64,000 nt of DNA from Prunus persica (GCF_000346465.2 NC_034010.1:9687689-9751688); one strand, 5' to 3'; shown: positions 31,385 through 43,788, counted from the first letter of the stretch. Notes: a model not told the origin generated them from the letters alone. Made by a program: numbers and translations.

Positions 31385-33024
31385 CGTTCAAAACCTAGGC
31401 TGCACACAGATCGATTTCGACTATCTCCTCCTCCATAGCTTTGCACAGCCACAGCTCTATTTCGGTGAATTCATAGCTGCACAGCTTCCTACAGCCTGAA
31501 GAAGCTCCCCCCACTTCGTCTTCTCCATCTGAGGAGCAGATTTCAGCCAAAACCCAGAAACCCACTTCGTCTTCTCCAGCTGCTTCCTCCATCTCGGTAA
31601 GTTCGTGTGTTGATTTTCGTTATGTGTAATTGATGGTTCTATTTAATTTATTCTTCTAGTGATTTTGAATTGTTGTTTCAGTTTTTTCATTGAACAATTC
31701 CAGAAATTAATGATTCAAATTTTGTATTTCTTTTCCCACTTTGCATTTCTGCTGGGTTGTTATAGTGCCTCTTGATCTGATTGTATATATAAATACCCAT
31801 GAGGCCTCTGATTGTGTATGATTTAATTGTGGTAGGTTTGTGATTCTGAAAGTGGCGTGAGGTGAAGTGGGTATCTGACATTGATGGCTGTAATGTTCAT
31901 GCAATTGCATATCTCTGTATGCAATTACTAATAGCGTGTATGCAAATCCAAGTCATTGAATGCAATTAGAGTATATAGTTTTTTTTTTCCAAAGTATGCA
32001 CGTATCTCACATTCATAGTTGTAATGTTCGTGGAATTGCATAGCTCAATATGCAATTGCATAGCTCAATATGCAATTGCATATCTCTATATGCAATTACT
32101 AATAGCCTGTATGCAAATCCAAGTCATTGAATGCAATGACAGTATATAGTTTTTGTTTCAAATTATGCAACTCAGGTGATTTTGTGGTAGGTAGGTAGGT
32201 TTGACTGTGCTTTAGAATAATTTGTTATGGGGATTAAAGTGTTCCGAAAGTGTAATGTGAGGATTGGTTAAGATTTGTATTGGGATTTGAAATGAGTAAG
32301 AATCCCGACCCAATAGAGAAATGCATGGGTGGGTTGTGTGCATTATCTGTGCAATGTAATAATCGAGGGCTGATGCACTTGCAAGTAGTATCGAGCAATT
32401 GCATATCAGTATATGCAATTACTAAGCTACTGTATGCAAATCCAGGTCCCCGTATGTTTTTAATTAAGCAATGTGATGTTGTGGTGTTTACGGGGTTTAG
32501 GGGGTATTAGGCTTTGGATTAGTATTCAAATTCTCGGCGCTAGAGACAATTGCACGATAGTGTTTTGTACTTGATTTGTGCAAGTTATGGAAGCTCAAAA
32601 AAGGGGATCAACAAAAGGAAAGCGCAAAGTCGACAGTAATGTGCAACAATCAAGAGTTGGCCAGGATGCATTTTTTAATTTCATGTAAGTTACACGTACA
32701 TCTAAAAATCGAAAATGTAGTTGCTTAATATTATGATGGTTTTTTGATTAAAAATAAATGATTTACAAAAAAAAAAAAAAAAAAAAAGACATAAAATGGG
32801 GAAAGTGGCAAATGCAAAGTTGGACAATAAGGTGAGAGATGGCAATGGATTGGGTTAGTTTATTAATTATTTTATTAAAAAGGCTCTTTTAATGAGATTT
32901 TTTTTTCCAGGTACAAGAAGAGATTGCTAATAAATGGAGGAAATTAAACATTAAAGAGAAGGCTACATATGGTTCAGCCTTGGAAGGTTCGAGTGGGCCA
33001 AGGATTAAAATATCAACCATGTAA
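31385..33024 (+). pseudogene. Possible captured gene in the MULE, weakly HMG-box-like
   Basis: A donor-like GTAAGTTC follows a CT-rich exon-like stretch (31385-31607). An ATG at about 32587 opens MEAQKRGSTKGKRKVDSN...GQDAFFNFM followed by a donor-like GTAAGTT. After poly-A and a short AT-rich stretch, a segment at about 32911-33000 reads VQEEIANKWRKLNIKEKATYGSA. FFNFM and the NKWRKL..KEKA.Y pattern recall helices 1 and 3 of an HMG box, but no splice arrangement I tried keeps the frame throughout. Function is uncertain; a relic of a captured host gene is the simplest view. Confidence 0.3.
31890..32165. repeat. TGCAATTGCA-rich duplicated segment in the MULE
   Basis: A unit with TGTAATGTTC, CAATTGCATATCTC, ATGCAATTACTAATAG and TATGCAAATCCAAGTCATTG occurs at about 31890-31990 and again at about 32018-32150. 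The second copy has three extra tandem TATGCAATTGCATA(G/T) steps (32035-32098). Related palindromic motifs recur at 32390-32450, 36530-36660 and 37540-37610 inside the same element. Confidence 0.75.
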
Positions 33025-33984
33025 ATAATATAGGGCCTCCAATTTACGGATATTTCGGGGGATATATTATTATCGTCTTAGGTATCGGAAAAAAGAAGAA
33101 GACAGATATAGGTATTGAAACACATAATTTTGGTATAAAACTTTCATAAATGTTATGTACATTATCAATGAATGTATTGAACAAATAAAACTCAAGATTT
33201 ACTAATAATAAGATATACATATGATGAAATATAAGTGGTATGTAATGTGTGTTAATGAAAAGTTTGAAAATAAAATGTTGATTAGAATGAATAAACCATG
33301 CATAAATCCATAGTTTGTTTTAACATTGAATTACAATTTAGATAAGTGTCCATCTACATAAATGAAGAGCTCTAATGAGGTTCAAACAATGAGGAACAAC
33401 CATCTAGATTCATACAATAGTCATACCAAGTTACGTAACCCGAGCAGTTTGTAAGCCATGTTTGAACATGGTGCACATAGGTCTCTCTTGAGCTCTCTAC
33501 TATCTTCCCATATATGAGATAGTTAAGATTAACCCAACTAGTAGAAAAGGGCGGCCCTGAAATAGTGCAAGTGGCGCCAATGCACAGGGCCCCTGATTTT
33601 TGAGGACCCCCTAAAATTATTTATTTTACATAATTTATATTATTATTATAACAACTGTATATATACTCCAACGTGCAACAAATTGACACAAAAATTTATT
33701 TAGTGGAGTTGGTTTCTAGTGCATATCCCTTGGTACAAGGCTTACATGAAAAATTTTAAGAACCACATTTTAAATAGTTTTAAAAAAGAAGCACCTGAAA
33801 AATATCAGGGGAAAGATCCAATTAAATTAACAATACTATATATCACACCCATACGCTTTTTCTTTAAAATAATAATAATAATTTCTTCAACTCAAAACAA
33901 AACAAAACAACATAAAAAATAAAAAATCATGTCTTCTTCTTTCTCATGAACTCTTATTTTTTTTCTTACCGAACACACCAACAT
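33025..33984. other. MULE interior, AT-rich, no gene
   Basis: Nothing coding is supported. A GGGCGGCCCTGAAATAGTG segment near 33550 followed by AGGGCCCCTGATTTTTGAGG resembles terminal parts of other DNA transposons, but no second end was found. The segment 33928-34030 (CATGTCTTCTTCTTTCTC...) recurs at 37358-37450. Confidence 0.4.
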
Positions 33985-35740
33985 TTAACTTTATCAAATG
34001 AACACAACGTACTCAACAAACGCAACCTTTGCGTTCGCGTGAAAAAATAGTGTGTTTGTTTAAAAAAGAAATTTAGTAGGGTCCATTTTTCCGGGGAACG
34101 GGCAACTTTACCCAACGAACGCACTCCTTGCGTTTGCATGAATAAATATCCCGTTTGTTTGAAAAAGTAAGTTCATTTGGCCCATTTTTCCGAGGAACGG
34201 GCAACTTTACTCAATGAATGCAACCCCAACGTTCGCGTGAACAAATCGCCCGTTTGTTTGAAAAAGTAAGTTAGTTGGGCCCATTTTTTCAAGAAACGGG
34301 CAACTTTACTCCACGAACGCAACCCATGGCGTTCACGTGAACAAAAAGCCTGTTTGTTTGAAAAAGTAAGTTAGTTGGGCCAATTTTTCCGAAGAACGAG
34401 CAACTTTACTCAACGAACGCAATCCCTGCGTTTACATGAACAAATAGCCCGTTTGTTTGAAAAAGTAAGTTAGTTTGGCCATTTTTTCAGGGAACGGGGA
34501 ACTTTACTCAACGAACACAAACCCTGCATTCGCGTGAACAAATAGCCTGTTTTCTTGAAAAAGTAAGTTAGTTGGGCCCATTTTTCAGAAGAACGGACAA
34601 CTTTACTCAACGAACGCAACTCATTGCGTTCGCGTGAACAAATAGCCCGTTTGTTTTAAAAAGTAAGTTATTTGGGCCCATTTTTTCAGGGAACGAGAAA
34701 CTTTACTTAACGAACGCAAGCCCTGCGTTTATGTGAACAAATAGCCCGTTTGTTTGAAACAGTAAGTTAGTTTGGCCCATTTTTCTGGGGAACGGGCAAC
34801 TTTACTCAATGAACGCAACTCCTGCATTCGTATGAACAAATAGCCTGTTTGTTTGAAAAAGTAAGTTAGTTGGGCCCATTTTTCAAGGGAACGGACAACT
34901 TTACTCAACGAACACAACCCCTGCGTTCGCATGAACAAATAGCCCGTTTGTTTAAAAAAGTAAGTTAGTTTGGCCTATTTTTTCGGGGAACGGGTAACTT
35001 TACTCAACGAACGCAACCGATGCGTTTACGTGAACAAATAGCCCGTTTGTTTGAAAAAGTAAGTTAGTTTGGCCCATTTTTTAGAAGAACGAGCAACTTT
35101 ACTCAATGAACGCAACCCATGCGTTTACGTGAACAAATAGCCCGTTTGTTTGAAAAAGTAAGTTGGTTGGATATATTTTTTCGGCGAACAGAAAACTTTC
35201 CTCAACGAACGCACCTGTTGCGTTGGTGTGAAAAAATACCCCGTTTGTTTGAAAACGTAAGGTGGTTGGGGCATGTTTTCGGCGAACGGGTAACTTTTTT
35301 TAAGGAACGCACGTATTGCGTTCGTTTGAACAAATACCCTGTTGGTTTAAAAAATTAGCTATGTTGGCCTTCTTTTTCGGCAGAACGTCGAGTATTTTTG
35401 AACGAAAGCAAATCCTTACGTTCGTTTGAACAAACTCCCCATTTGTTTGAAAAAGTAAGTTGGTTTGGCCAATTTTATGGGGAACAGATAACTTTACTGA
35501 ACGAACGCAACCCTTGCGTTCACTAGAACAAACACCCCGTTTGTTTGATAAAATATTTTAGTTAGTCCAATTTCTCGGGGAACGACTAGCTTTACTCACC
35601 GAGCGCTCCCCTTGCGTCTTCGAAGTAAAATACCTTTTTTGTTGAGTAAATCAAGGAGTTCGTTGGGTAATTTGGTCAACGAACAACATTATTTACCCGA
35701 CGAACGAGTCGCTTAGCGTTCTTTAGGTAGGTTTGTTGGG
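33985..35740. repeat. Satellite-like array of about 99-bp units (about 17 copies)
   Basis: Each unit contains CAACGAACGCAACCC, then TGCGTTCGCGTGAACAAA, TAGCCCGTTTGTTTGAAAAA, GTAAGTTAGTT(G/T)GGCCC, ATTTTTC and GGGAACGGGCAACTTTAC. Unit starts fall near 34016, 34113, 34211, 34311, 34412, 34509, 34608, 34708, 34807, 34906, 35005, 35104, 35204, 35301, 35399, 35496 and 35595. The middle units are most alike and the last four are diverged. The GCGTTCG and CGAACGC elements in each unit are an inverted pair. Open frames on both strands within it follow from the 99-bp (multiple of three) period and are not genes. Confidence 0.9.
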
Positions 35741-38150
35741 CATAAATTACTGAATATAACTTTCATGATTTACTACTAATTTAACCCAATGAAGTATTGA
35801 GAATAAAATTGAACTTTGTTGATTATCTCCAATTATTCCTATATTGTTAATTAAAAAAAAATTCAATAAAATCAAACATATGATTGTTGGTACAAATATA
35901 AATTTAAAAGCTTTCAACAAAAATTATTATTTAATGGTCGATTGATTGAGTCACATTGAATTGACGAAAAAGAAAATTGGACCTTTTCGATTATGATCAA
36001 TGCCCAATTGATAATATATGACCACGAAGTGAAGTGGAAATATGAGAAGTCTTCTTATATCCAATCTCATTGCTTAGCCCACATACGAATCATATTCCAA
36101 GGATTGTTGTGCTATTATGATTGTAGACTAAATAACATAGATGCAAACAATGATTTTGGCCATAAATGATGGTGAAATATCCAAAAAAGAACGCAATATC
36201 ACATGTTTGGCTTTAAGGCATATATTTAATATCCTTTCATATTATTTAATGTTACATAATTCAATTATGTTTAACGTATGAAATGATCAATGTGCCCTCA
36301 TATTTAATGACAGATTGGACTAAATGTTAGGGAATTAAACGGCAGGGGAGACATTGGTGATAAAGAAAATTCATATCCGTAATATTATGAAAAAAAAGGT
36401 CATGCGATAAATTGAAAATTGGATACAAGTTCAAGGACTAAATCAACAATTTAACCATGTTAATGGTTTTTGTGGGCATATATCGCATATTTGATAGCAC
36501 GTGTGCAATTCTCAATTTATAGTATCCATATGCATATGCCTGTATGCAATCTCGTAGCATCTATGTGCAATCTCATTTTACAATATGCAATTGCATATAT
36601 ATACGCAATTTCGTAACGTCTATTTGCAATTATTAGTTTACAATATGCAATTGCCTTCCGCCCTTTTTTTGGTTTTTAACTTCTTTCGTTTTTACTAGAA
36701 GGCTCATTGGCTCACACTCTTATAACGTATGCAAAGATCACCAAATTTCCTCTTTTTGGCTAGAGGGCCTCTTTTGTGTCTGTGTTCATTTGCATGACAA
36801 TACGGATAATCTACTACTACCTAAAAGCTATAGAAAATTATATGTGATATCATCTATTTTCTCTAACCAAGACTACATGTCACATAAATAAGAAATAAGA
36901 TCTCAAAAAAGAAACATAAACAAAGAAAACACTTCACCTAAAATATTTTGTAATACGTTTAGCTCAATTTATAACTTGTAGAGTACACAAATGTTAGCCC
37001 CTAAATATTAGGCTCTCAGAAGAAGGTGAGAATCTCACCAAGTATGCATGAAAAGTCCAAGTGAGCATACCCCTTTCTGCAAATGAGAGGGAGGTAGAGA
37101 GAGATTATTCAAACACTGTGATGGTATCTCAAAACACATATTTCAGTGTAACAAAAATGCACTTGTCTTAACTGCTCTTTTCCTGACTCCTTAGCCAGAG
37201 CAACCAATATATAGCAATTACGGCAATCACAACAACCAATATCAATCATGAACATCACATTTAAACCATACACTTACAGATTTAGCAATACAATCTTTGA
37301 AATGGTAATGGCAACCCAAGACACTTCACCTAAAAAAAAATTATATATATATATATCATGTCTTCTTCTTTCTCGTGAACTCTTATTTTTTCTTACCGAA
37401 CATACCAACATTTAAATTTATCAAATGAACGCAACATACTCAACGAACGAAACCTCAATTGTTACTAGATTGTTAATGGGTAAATAACTCAATGACATAG
37501 CATTCAAGTCAAACGTTTCTTTAAACATCACACTGTCGCTAATTGCATACAGGGGGTCAAAAATTGCATAAACTGTATGCAATTGCACAAAAACTATATG
37601 CAATTGCACATAAGAAATAATATAGCCAAAACCAAAACCAGTTATGAGGTTTCTTAGTTAAAGAACTCATCTTTCTCTTTTGATGCCAACCTCAGTTCTC
37701 CACTAACAAGCCCGAAAACTCCAATTGGATTCATCATGACCAGAGTTCTTGAGTAATAAAACAAATCTCAAATTGAAAAAAAAAAAAAAGAGTAGGAATT
37801 CAAGAATCCAAGACTTTAAAGAAAATCAACAACCTGATTGTTCAAAATTTCATACCTTATTTTGAAGCACAAATCCATAACGTCATACATGGAAGAAAAC
37901 AAATCCTCCATAAAACGAAAATTACATGGGTTTGATGGAGAAAGGATCACAGTGGGTCTGATGCTGTGATGAAATTAAGAGAAAATATTAAAATATTAAA
38001 ATATTAAAAATTATTAAAAGAGGGAAAAAAAAATCACCAAGATTCAGTCCAAGGCGTTGAATTTTTTCTCCCATCAAAGGCTCTGCAACACAGACATCCT
38101 CACTCCAGATTCAATACTAAGTCGTTGAATTTCTACCCAAATAAAGGCCT
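35741..38150. other. MULE interior, right half
   Basis: AT-rich and without a supported gene. It contains TATGCAATTGCA motif clusters (36530-36660, 37540-37610), the 37358-37450 copy of the array's left flank, and an exon-like CT/GA-rich block from about 38040. Confidence 0.45.
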
Positions 38151-38200
38151 TTCACACCACCCCCGTCGAACTCGACTGAATCACCCCACTCTGTCTCCTC

Positions 38201-38470
38201 TCCGATGGTTCTTGCATCGCAGTGTCGGCAGAGAGGAGATGCATCAGATTCCAACTTGGGGACAAAGATGAGGATTGGATTTGAGAGAGAGAGAAAGAGA
38301 GATATATTGCAAAGATGAAGCAGCTCCCAGTGCACGCGATGTCCGATGACTGTTGCATCTCAGCGTCGGCAGAAGTGAGACGCCCAGATTCTGATTTGGG
38401 GACATAGATGAGGATTGGATTTCCAAGAGAGAGAGATCGATCGCAGAGATAAGCAGGTCCAATGCACGCC
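38201..38470. repeat. Tandem duplication of about 135 bp near the MULE right end
   Basis: Two head-to-tail copies share GATG(G/A)(T/C)T(C/G)TTGCATC, GTGTCGGCAGA or GCGTCGGCAGA, GGGGACA(A/T)AGATGAGGATTG and a GAGAGAGAG tract. They start near 38201 and 38343. The minus frames are open through both copies but match nothing I recognise. Confidence 0.7.
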
Positions 38471-38656
38471 AGGGCTTCCGCACGTTGAAGCTTTTCACTT
38501 GTTTTCTCAGTCACGTGTATGTCACGTGATATTTAATAACAAAGGGCTCAACAAGTCTTCAGGTCATTCAATCTCAGCCCTTTATTTTTAAGATGCAATA
38601 CTGACCCTTGGATAACTGGCTGTACCGATACAGCTGAGGCACCAAAGAATTTTCCC

Positions 38657-39644
38657 AACCAACAAATCCTTTCACTGTAATTAAATGCATATCTTTAGAT
38701 TATGTTATCTTTACAACGACTCTTTGACTCAGTGGATTCATGTATTGATATAATTTATAACTGTTGGTGTTCCTAGTCCCATCCGCTACAGAAAACCAAT
38801 AATGTTTAACATTCAGTTTCTGAGATGAGATCTGTAGCTTTGTGATTAATTAGTGATAGGATTCTCAGGGTTAATATGGTCTTATGATCTTTTTGTGTGT
38901 TAGCTGAGCTGGCAAGGTTTTGTCAGGCAATTGGTTAGTTAGCTGGCAATTTGTTTTGTTAGTTAACAGCTGGTATTTGCTTAACTGGAAAGCGATTATA
39001 CTAGTGGGCTTATGCTCATTCTAAGGCATGTGATTGTAAATCCAGTTTCAATAAGAAATAATAGTTCTGATTCTTTGGCATTGGATTAAGGTTGAAGAGT
39101 TTCTATCAATCAGCAGCACTTGAATGAAACTTCTTGGTACGTAATACTAATTAGGATGATTATCCTAAACCCACAATTAAACACAACTTAAATATGTGCT
39201 TAGCTTCATCGAAACAAATAATATGTGTTTAGCTTGACCATGCTTCTTGTGAATAAATATAAATGCAGTTATAGTAAGGCAGAGTTATTGTAGTTGATAA
39301 ACACATAACCTGGGCTACATCCCGTGTCACTTTCTTTTCGCCAGCCCAAAAAATGAAAAATATCTCTTAAAATGCAACTTTTGTAATCTAGAGGATTAGA
39401 GACGCAACTAACAATATATATTAGGGTAAATTAATAATTTAATAAATAGTTTGGTAGTATGGTGTATTCAGTCAATTTTAAAGTTCGTTTAATAGCACCC
39501 TTTGTGTAATTATTTAACATGCTCCCATATTTATTGCTTCTCATAATTTCAATAGATTGAGTCACTGTTGTATTCTAATTTTTTTTTCCCATTCCCCTCA
39601 TCGCTGTGATAAGTTGTTTATGTCAAAATATTATTGTGGGGTGA
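38657..39644. other. Spacer between the MULE and AP4E copy B
   Basis: No gene is supported. The stretch 38898-39115 (TGTTAGCTGAGCTGGC... to ...TTTCTATCAATCAGCA) has the look of a short copia LTR, including AATAAGAAATAATAG near its end, but no matching 5-bp duplication flanks it. A GTTCGTTTAATAGCACCC segment at about 39487 resembles the end of the MITE at 43057-43788. The rest is probably AP4E intron or 5' sequence. Confidence 0.4.
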
Positions 39645-40194
39645 TGGCGCCATCATCGTGCTTCACTGCTTTTATCAGAAATCACCGTCTTCTATTTCGC
39701 ATCTGATCTCCAATTTCAGGAAGCGGCTTTGTGATAACGATCTAGGAGTCATGGGGGTCATGCTCTGCCCGTTGTTTGACCTCATTACCATCGATGTGAA
39801 AATTCTTATGAGGATTTGGTGGTCAGCTTTGTCAGGATTCTCAAGCAGGTCGCCGAGCTCAGGTTGCCTAAGACCTATGATTACCATCAGTTGCCAGCTC
39901 CCTTTATACAGGTTTTACTTACATTTCAATGAAGTTGAGCTTATTAAAGTGTGAAGTTTTTGGTATGATAGAGGGATTGAAATAATCAGGTTTGCTTGTT
40001 TGCTGTAACGTAATGTAGTAATTGAATTAGTTTGACAATGCAGCTTAGGCTGTTGAAGATCTTGGCATTGTTGTGGAGTGGTGATAAGCAATCTAGTGAG
40101 AAGATGTATATGGTAGTCTGCGATATTTTTAGGAAGTGTGATTCTACCAGTAATATAGGAAATGCTGTACTTTATGAGTGTATTTGTTGGGGAG

Positions 40195-41140
40195 TGGTCG
40201 AATTACTCATTTCAAGGTCAAGCTGCTCCTTCCTTAACTGCCATGACAGCTTCTTATTCTCCTGAGTAAGTATGGATTGTTGATAGTGGAGCCACACATC
40301 ATATGGTGAGTGATGTGTCTTAGTTGCAAAATGTGACTCCATGTGCTACTGAGGAAAATGTCACAGTTGGTAATGGGGAAATGTTTCTAGTGCCACATAT
40401 AGGCTTACAATGCCCTTTGTTTTTCATATTCCTCAACTCAAAGTGAATCTTTTGTCAGTGCACCAACTTTGTAAGGATAACAACTGCTATAGTGTGTTTG
40501 ATGTCTTTGGTTTCTTAATACTGGACAAAGTCACTCATCAGGTGCTTCCTCAAGGGAAAGAGTGATCATGGCTTATATCCTTTTCCACTGCTTCCTCAGT
40601 CTACAATATCTTCAGTTTCTTCAATGAATAAAGCTTACATTGGCCAACAAATTAAGTCCTCCCCCTATGGCATCAGAGGTTAGGACATACCACTAATGAG
40701 GTTACAAAGAAAATGTTGTAAGCCTGGGCTATTTCTGTTTCTGATGATCTTCCTTCAGCCATTTGTTCAGCATGTTTACAAGGCAAAATGCATAGGTTGT
40801 CTTTTTCTGCTAGTCATTCTAGAGCTACTTTGCCATTTCAATGTCAGAGCAAGTTAGCTTACGTGGGAAAGCCCAACGGCCACACGTGCTCCACGTCACT
40901 CAATATATGTTTTTCATGTGTTAGACTTGAAAATTTGCCACACATGATGGGGCGTGTGAGAATAAAAAGGTATAAAGTCCCACATTGGAAAGTTGAGAAA
41001 CCTAGCAAAGGCTTATAAAGAGTTGAGCTACTCCCCCCATTACCAATTGGTTTTTGGGTGGAACCTCAACTTCCTTCATGGTGGGCTTTCTTTTCATCCA
41101 TTTTGTGCTTAGGGTATCAAGTTTAGCTCTCAGGTTATCG
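40195..41140 (+). pseudogene. Ty1/copia fragment (protease, pre-integrase) inside AP4E copy B
   Basis: The frame reads VWIVDSGATHHMVSDVS, the copia protease active site, followed by a stop. After frameshifts come VNLLSVHQLCKDNNCYSVFD and a gag_pre-integrase remnant with GHTTNEVTKKML and ICSACLQGKMHRLSF. The region ends without a core integrase. From about 40919 a TGTTAGACTTGAAAAT... stretch with GGTATAAAGTCCCACATTGG resembles a copia LTR. No gag start, RT or second LTR is present, so it is a truncated insertion. Confidence 0.75.
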
Positions 41141-41992
41141 GCTACCATTCACAATAGTTAAACCATAAACTCTAAAGCGCTAACAAGCGATTCAACATCC
41201 TAAAGTAACAAATTGTTTTGAACAAAAATTAAAGATGTAAAATGAAAACAAAAAGGAGACTTGAAAACAAAACGGACTGAGCAGCTGCTCAAGCCGCTTT
41301 CACAGAATTCAACATCAGCTCTAGCAGAATGACGTGTGTACTGTAGATCATCCGCTCTTGAATGGTTGACCATATGTATGTATGTATGCATGTAGTTTCC
41401 TAATCTTTTTATGATTGAAGGCCTAGTCAGCAAGAAGTTGAATCAGAGTTGAAATGTCTTTTAAGTGGTTGGTGGTGGGTCTCTTTTGAAATAGTTTCTA
41501 GAAGAAAGAAGCATAGTACAATTTTACTTTACACCATTATAATGTTGATATTCATCTAATCAATGATTAGCTATAATGTTGTCATTTTCATTTTGTTTTG
41601 GCCTGTCATGGAAGTATATATCGATTGATAAAAATCTTTCTTCCCTTGCAGTGTCAATCTTTGGTGGAAGAATTGTCAGCTTCTCACTCAACAGATCTGC
41701 AGCAGCGTGCATATGAATTGCAAGCTATCATTAGCTTAGATTCTCCTGCAGTTGAGAGTATTATGCTGTCAGACGCAAGTTTTGAAGACATTGAGGTCAT
41801 ATTTAATTGCATTATCTACTTGTACCCTTCTTTTTTCTTTTTTTTTTTTGGCTTCTCCTTTAAAGTATTGAGAACTATAGTAGTTCTGCATTTCTCTTTT
41901 CCTTGTTATCTGGTGGTTGTTGGCTTACTGTCTGAAGCTCCTGTTTTCTAATGGTAAAGTCTAATGGTTGTTTAACCTTGTGATTTCATTAA

Positions 41993-42472
41993 GGCCCGTT
42001 TGGTTCGTAGAATGAATTTGAGGAGAAATTATTTTCCATGTCATTCCTCAAGGAATGGGAATGAAAGATTCCTTTCTCACATTTGGTGATGCTGGAAAAA
42101 TAACCGGAAAATATCACTTTATTTCCTTTCCCATGTTTGTTTTGAGTATGAATGGAAAATAAAGTTTGTATAAATTTTCAATTATATCCATATTAAATCA
42201 AATAAAAACAGAATGAATTTAATGATATATTGTAATTCTAAATTGTTAATGGGGATAAAATGGTCATACAAAATATGTATTTAATGTTAGCTCATTTTTC
42301 CAAACTTTCTCATGAGGAGGGAAAACAAAACTCAAGTTGGGAGGATGGCTTCACTTTCCCCCTTACTTTCACATGAGCTAGGCAACGATTTCCCATATCT
42401 AGACTCACCAAACATGGGAAAGCAATTGATTTTTCATTCCCAAGTCTCCTTTTCCATGAACCAAACGGAACC
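41993..42472. mobile_element. PIF/Harbinger (Tourist-like) MITE, 480 bp
   Basis: Ends GGCCCGTTTGGTTC on the left and the complement GGTTCCGTTTGGTTC on the right, with the TAA target duplication at 41990-41992 and 42473-42475. Copy A at about 709 shows the empty site. The TAA TSD and GG(C/T)CCGTTTGG ends fit the Harbinger superfamily. No transposase is encoded; the small frame at 42312 has no known match. Confidence 0.88.
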
Positions 42473-43056
42473 TAAATTTGGTGACCCTTTTATTGTTATA
42501 TGCTAAACAATATACTATAACTTTAATTTTCTCTGGTTTTTTTTAACAAAATGTATCTTTTGGAAAGCATTTGTTGAGATATATCAAATAGAATCCTTGA
42601 AGAATATAAATTAGGTATAAGGAAAGGGAACTAATGCATGTCTCATTAAAAAATGTAGTTGCCTTGTAAATTGTTCTAATAGGACGTACCACTTTTCCAT
42701 GTTGTGATAATGTACCCTTCTCTTATGGATACATTCTCTTGATGCAACATAATTCAGTTTTTCAGAACATGATTGTTTTTGTGTTTCACAGATACGTTAT
42801 TATGAATCATGGCACAACATTAAATATTTTAAAAACTGTATAGATACAGAAGAATATTTTCCAAAATAGAAATACTATGACAAATGAACATGTATCCTAA
42901 CTGACCGTGAATGCGGAAGGAATAGCTTTGCTTGCTTCCTTGTCAAATATGCCCTATCCGCACTACATATGGAATGAAGTTTGAGAAAAAGCAAGGGCAT
43001 TAGTGATATTTTTTAAATACTGAACAGTCAGCCCCTATAAATAGGCAAGCAAATCA

Positions 43057-43788
43057 CTAAACGAACCCTAAAATTAATAGAGTACACTCTATTACCAAAT
43101 TATTTATTGAATTACTTATTTATCTCAATATTGAATTGTGAACCAAATATGATTTTAATAGGTCCATAAAACCCTCAAAACCCCATTTTTATTTATTTTA
43201 TCCCATCTCCTTTCTTTCTACACTCAACTTGTAGAAATAATTTTATTCTCAATCCCATTTTAATATATAAGCCAGTCAGCTAAAACCCCTATTATTTTTT
43301 CTATAATTTTCAATTGAGAGAGTAAAATAGAGGTGTTAGCCGGATTTGAAATGAAAAGAAGAAAATATGGAAGACAAAAGATACACGGTATTTGCAGTTC
43401 CTTCTGGTTATGTTTGTTACGGCAATAATTTGCAATGAGCAGCACTTCAAATAATAATAAGAAAATAATAAAAACAACCGGGCCTCATCCAACACCTACA
43501 CCGATTACAGGGAATTCTACCCTAAACAAAATGTTCCACAACCTCAATCCCGCGCACTCATCTCCTCCCACCTATTGCACTCGCAGCTTGTTGTTGTCAT
43601 GGAAGTATATGCGGGATGGATTATTAATTACGTTGTGAACCAGTCAGATTGGTGATCATTTGATTGGAAATAGAAGGGGATTTTTGGTAGTTAAATAGAG
43701 TGTACTTAGTTAATTTTACATTTTAATTAAAATATTAAAGTGTACTTAGATCATAGAGTATACTCATTTAATTTTATGGTTCATTTAG
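43057..43788. mobile_element. MITE of about 730 bp with inverted termini of about 34 bp
   Basis: The left end CTAAACGAACCCTAAAATTA is complementary to the right end, which on the opposite strand reads CTAAATGAACCATAAAATTA; pairing continues through AGAGTACACTCT/GAGTATACTCT. Copy A lacks the insert at the corresponding place (about 1995). A clear target duplication could not be fixed, so the superfamily is left open. No transposase is present. Confidence 0.7.

Larger units (their letters stand above)
31264..38656. mobile_element. Mutator-like element (MULE-type), 7.4 kb, no transposase recognised
   Basis: It is flanked by the 9-bp direct repeat AACCAACAA (31255-31263 and 38657-38665), the TSD length typical of Mutator. 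The ends are imperfect inverted repeats: the left has TGGTGCGCCGGGTGTA, then TGTACAGCC, and the right complement has TGGTGCCTCAGCTGTA, then GGTACAGCC. The interior holds a possible leader exon, a small broken gene, motif repeats built on TATGCAATTGCATA, a satellite array and a tandem duplication near the right end. No MURA-type transposase was recognised, so the element looks non-autonomous. Confidence 0.78.

Noticed and set aside
33985..35740. Repeat array that could look like CRISPR or a coding repeat
   Set aside because: Units of about 99 bp are contiguous without unique spacers, in plant nuclear DNA. The open frames on both strands follow from the period.
38898..39115. Short copia solo LTR
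   Set aside because: LTR-like ends are present, but no 5-bp duplication was found and no matching LTR was confirmed, so it is only mentioned in the spacer.
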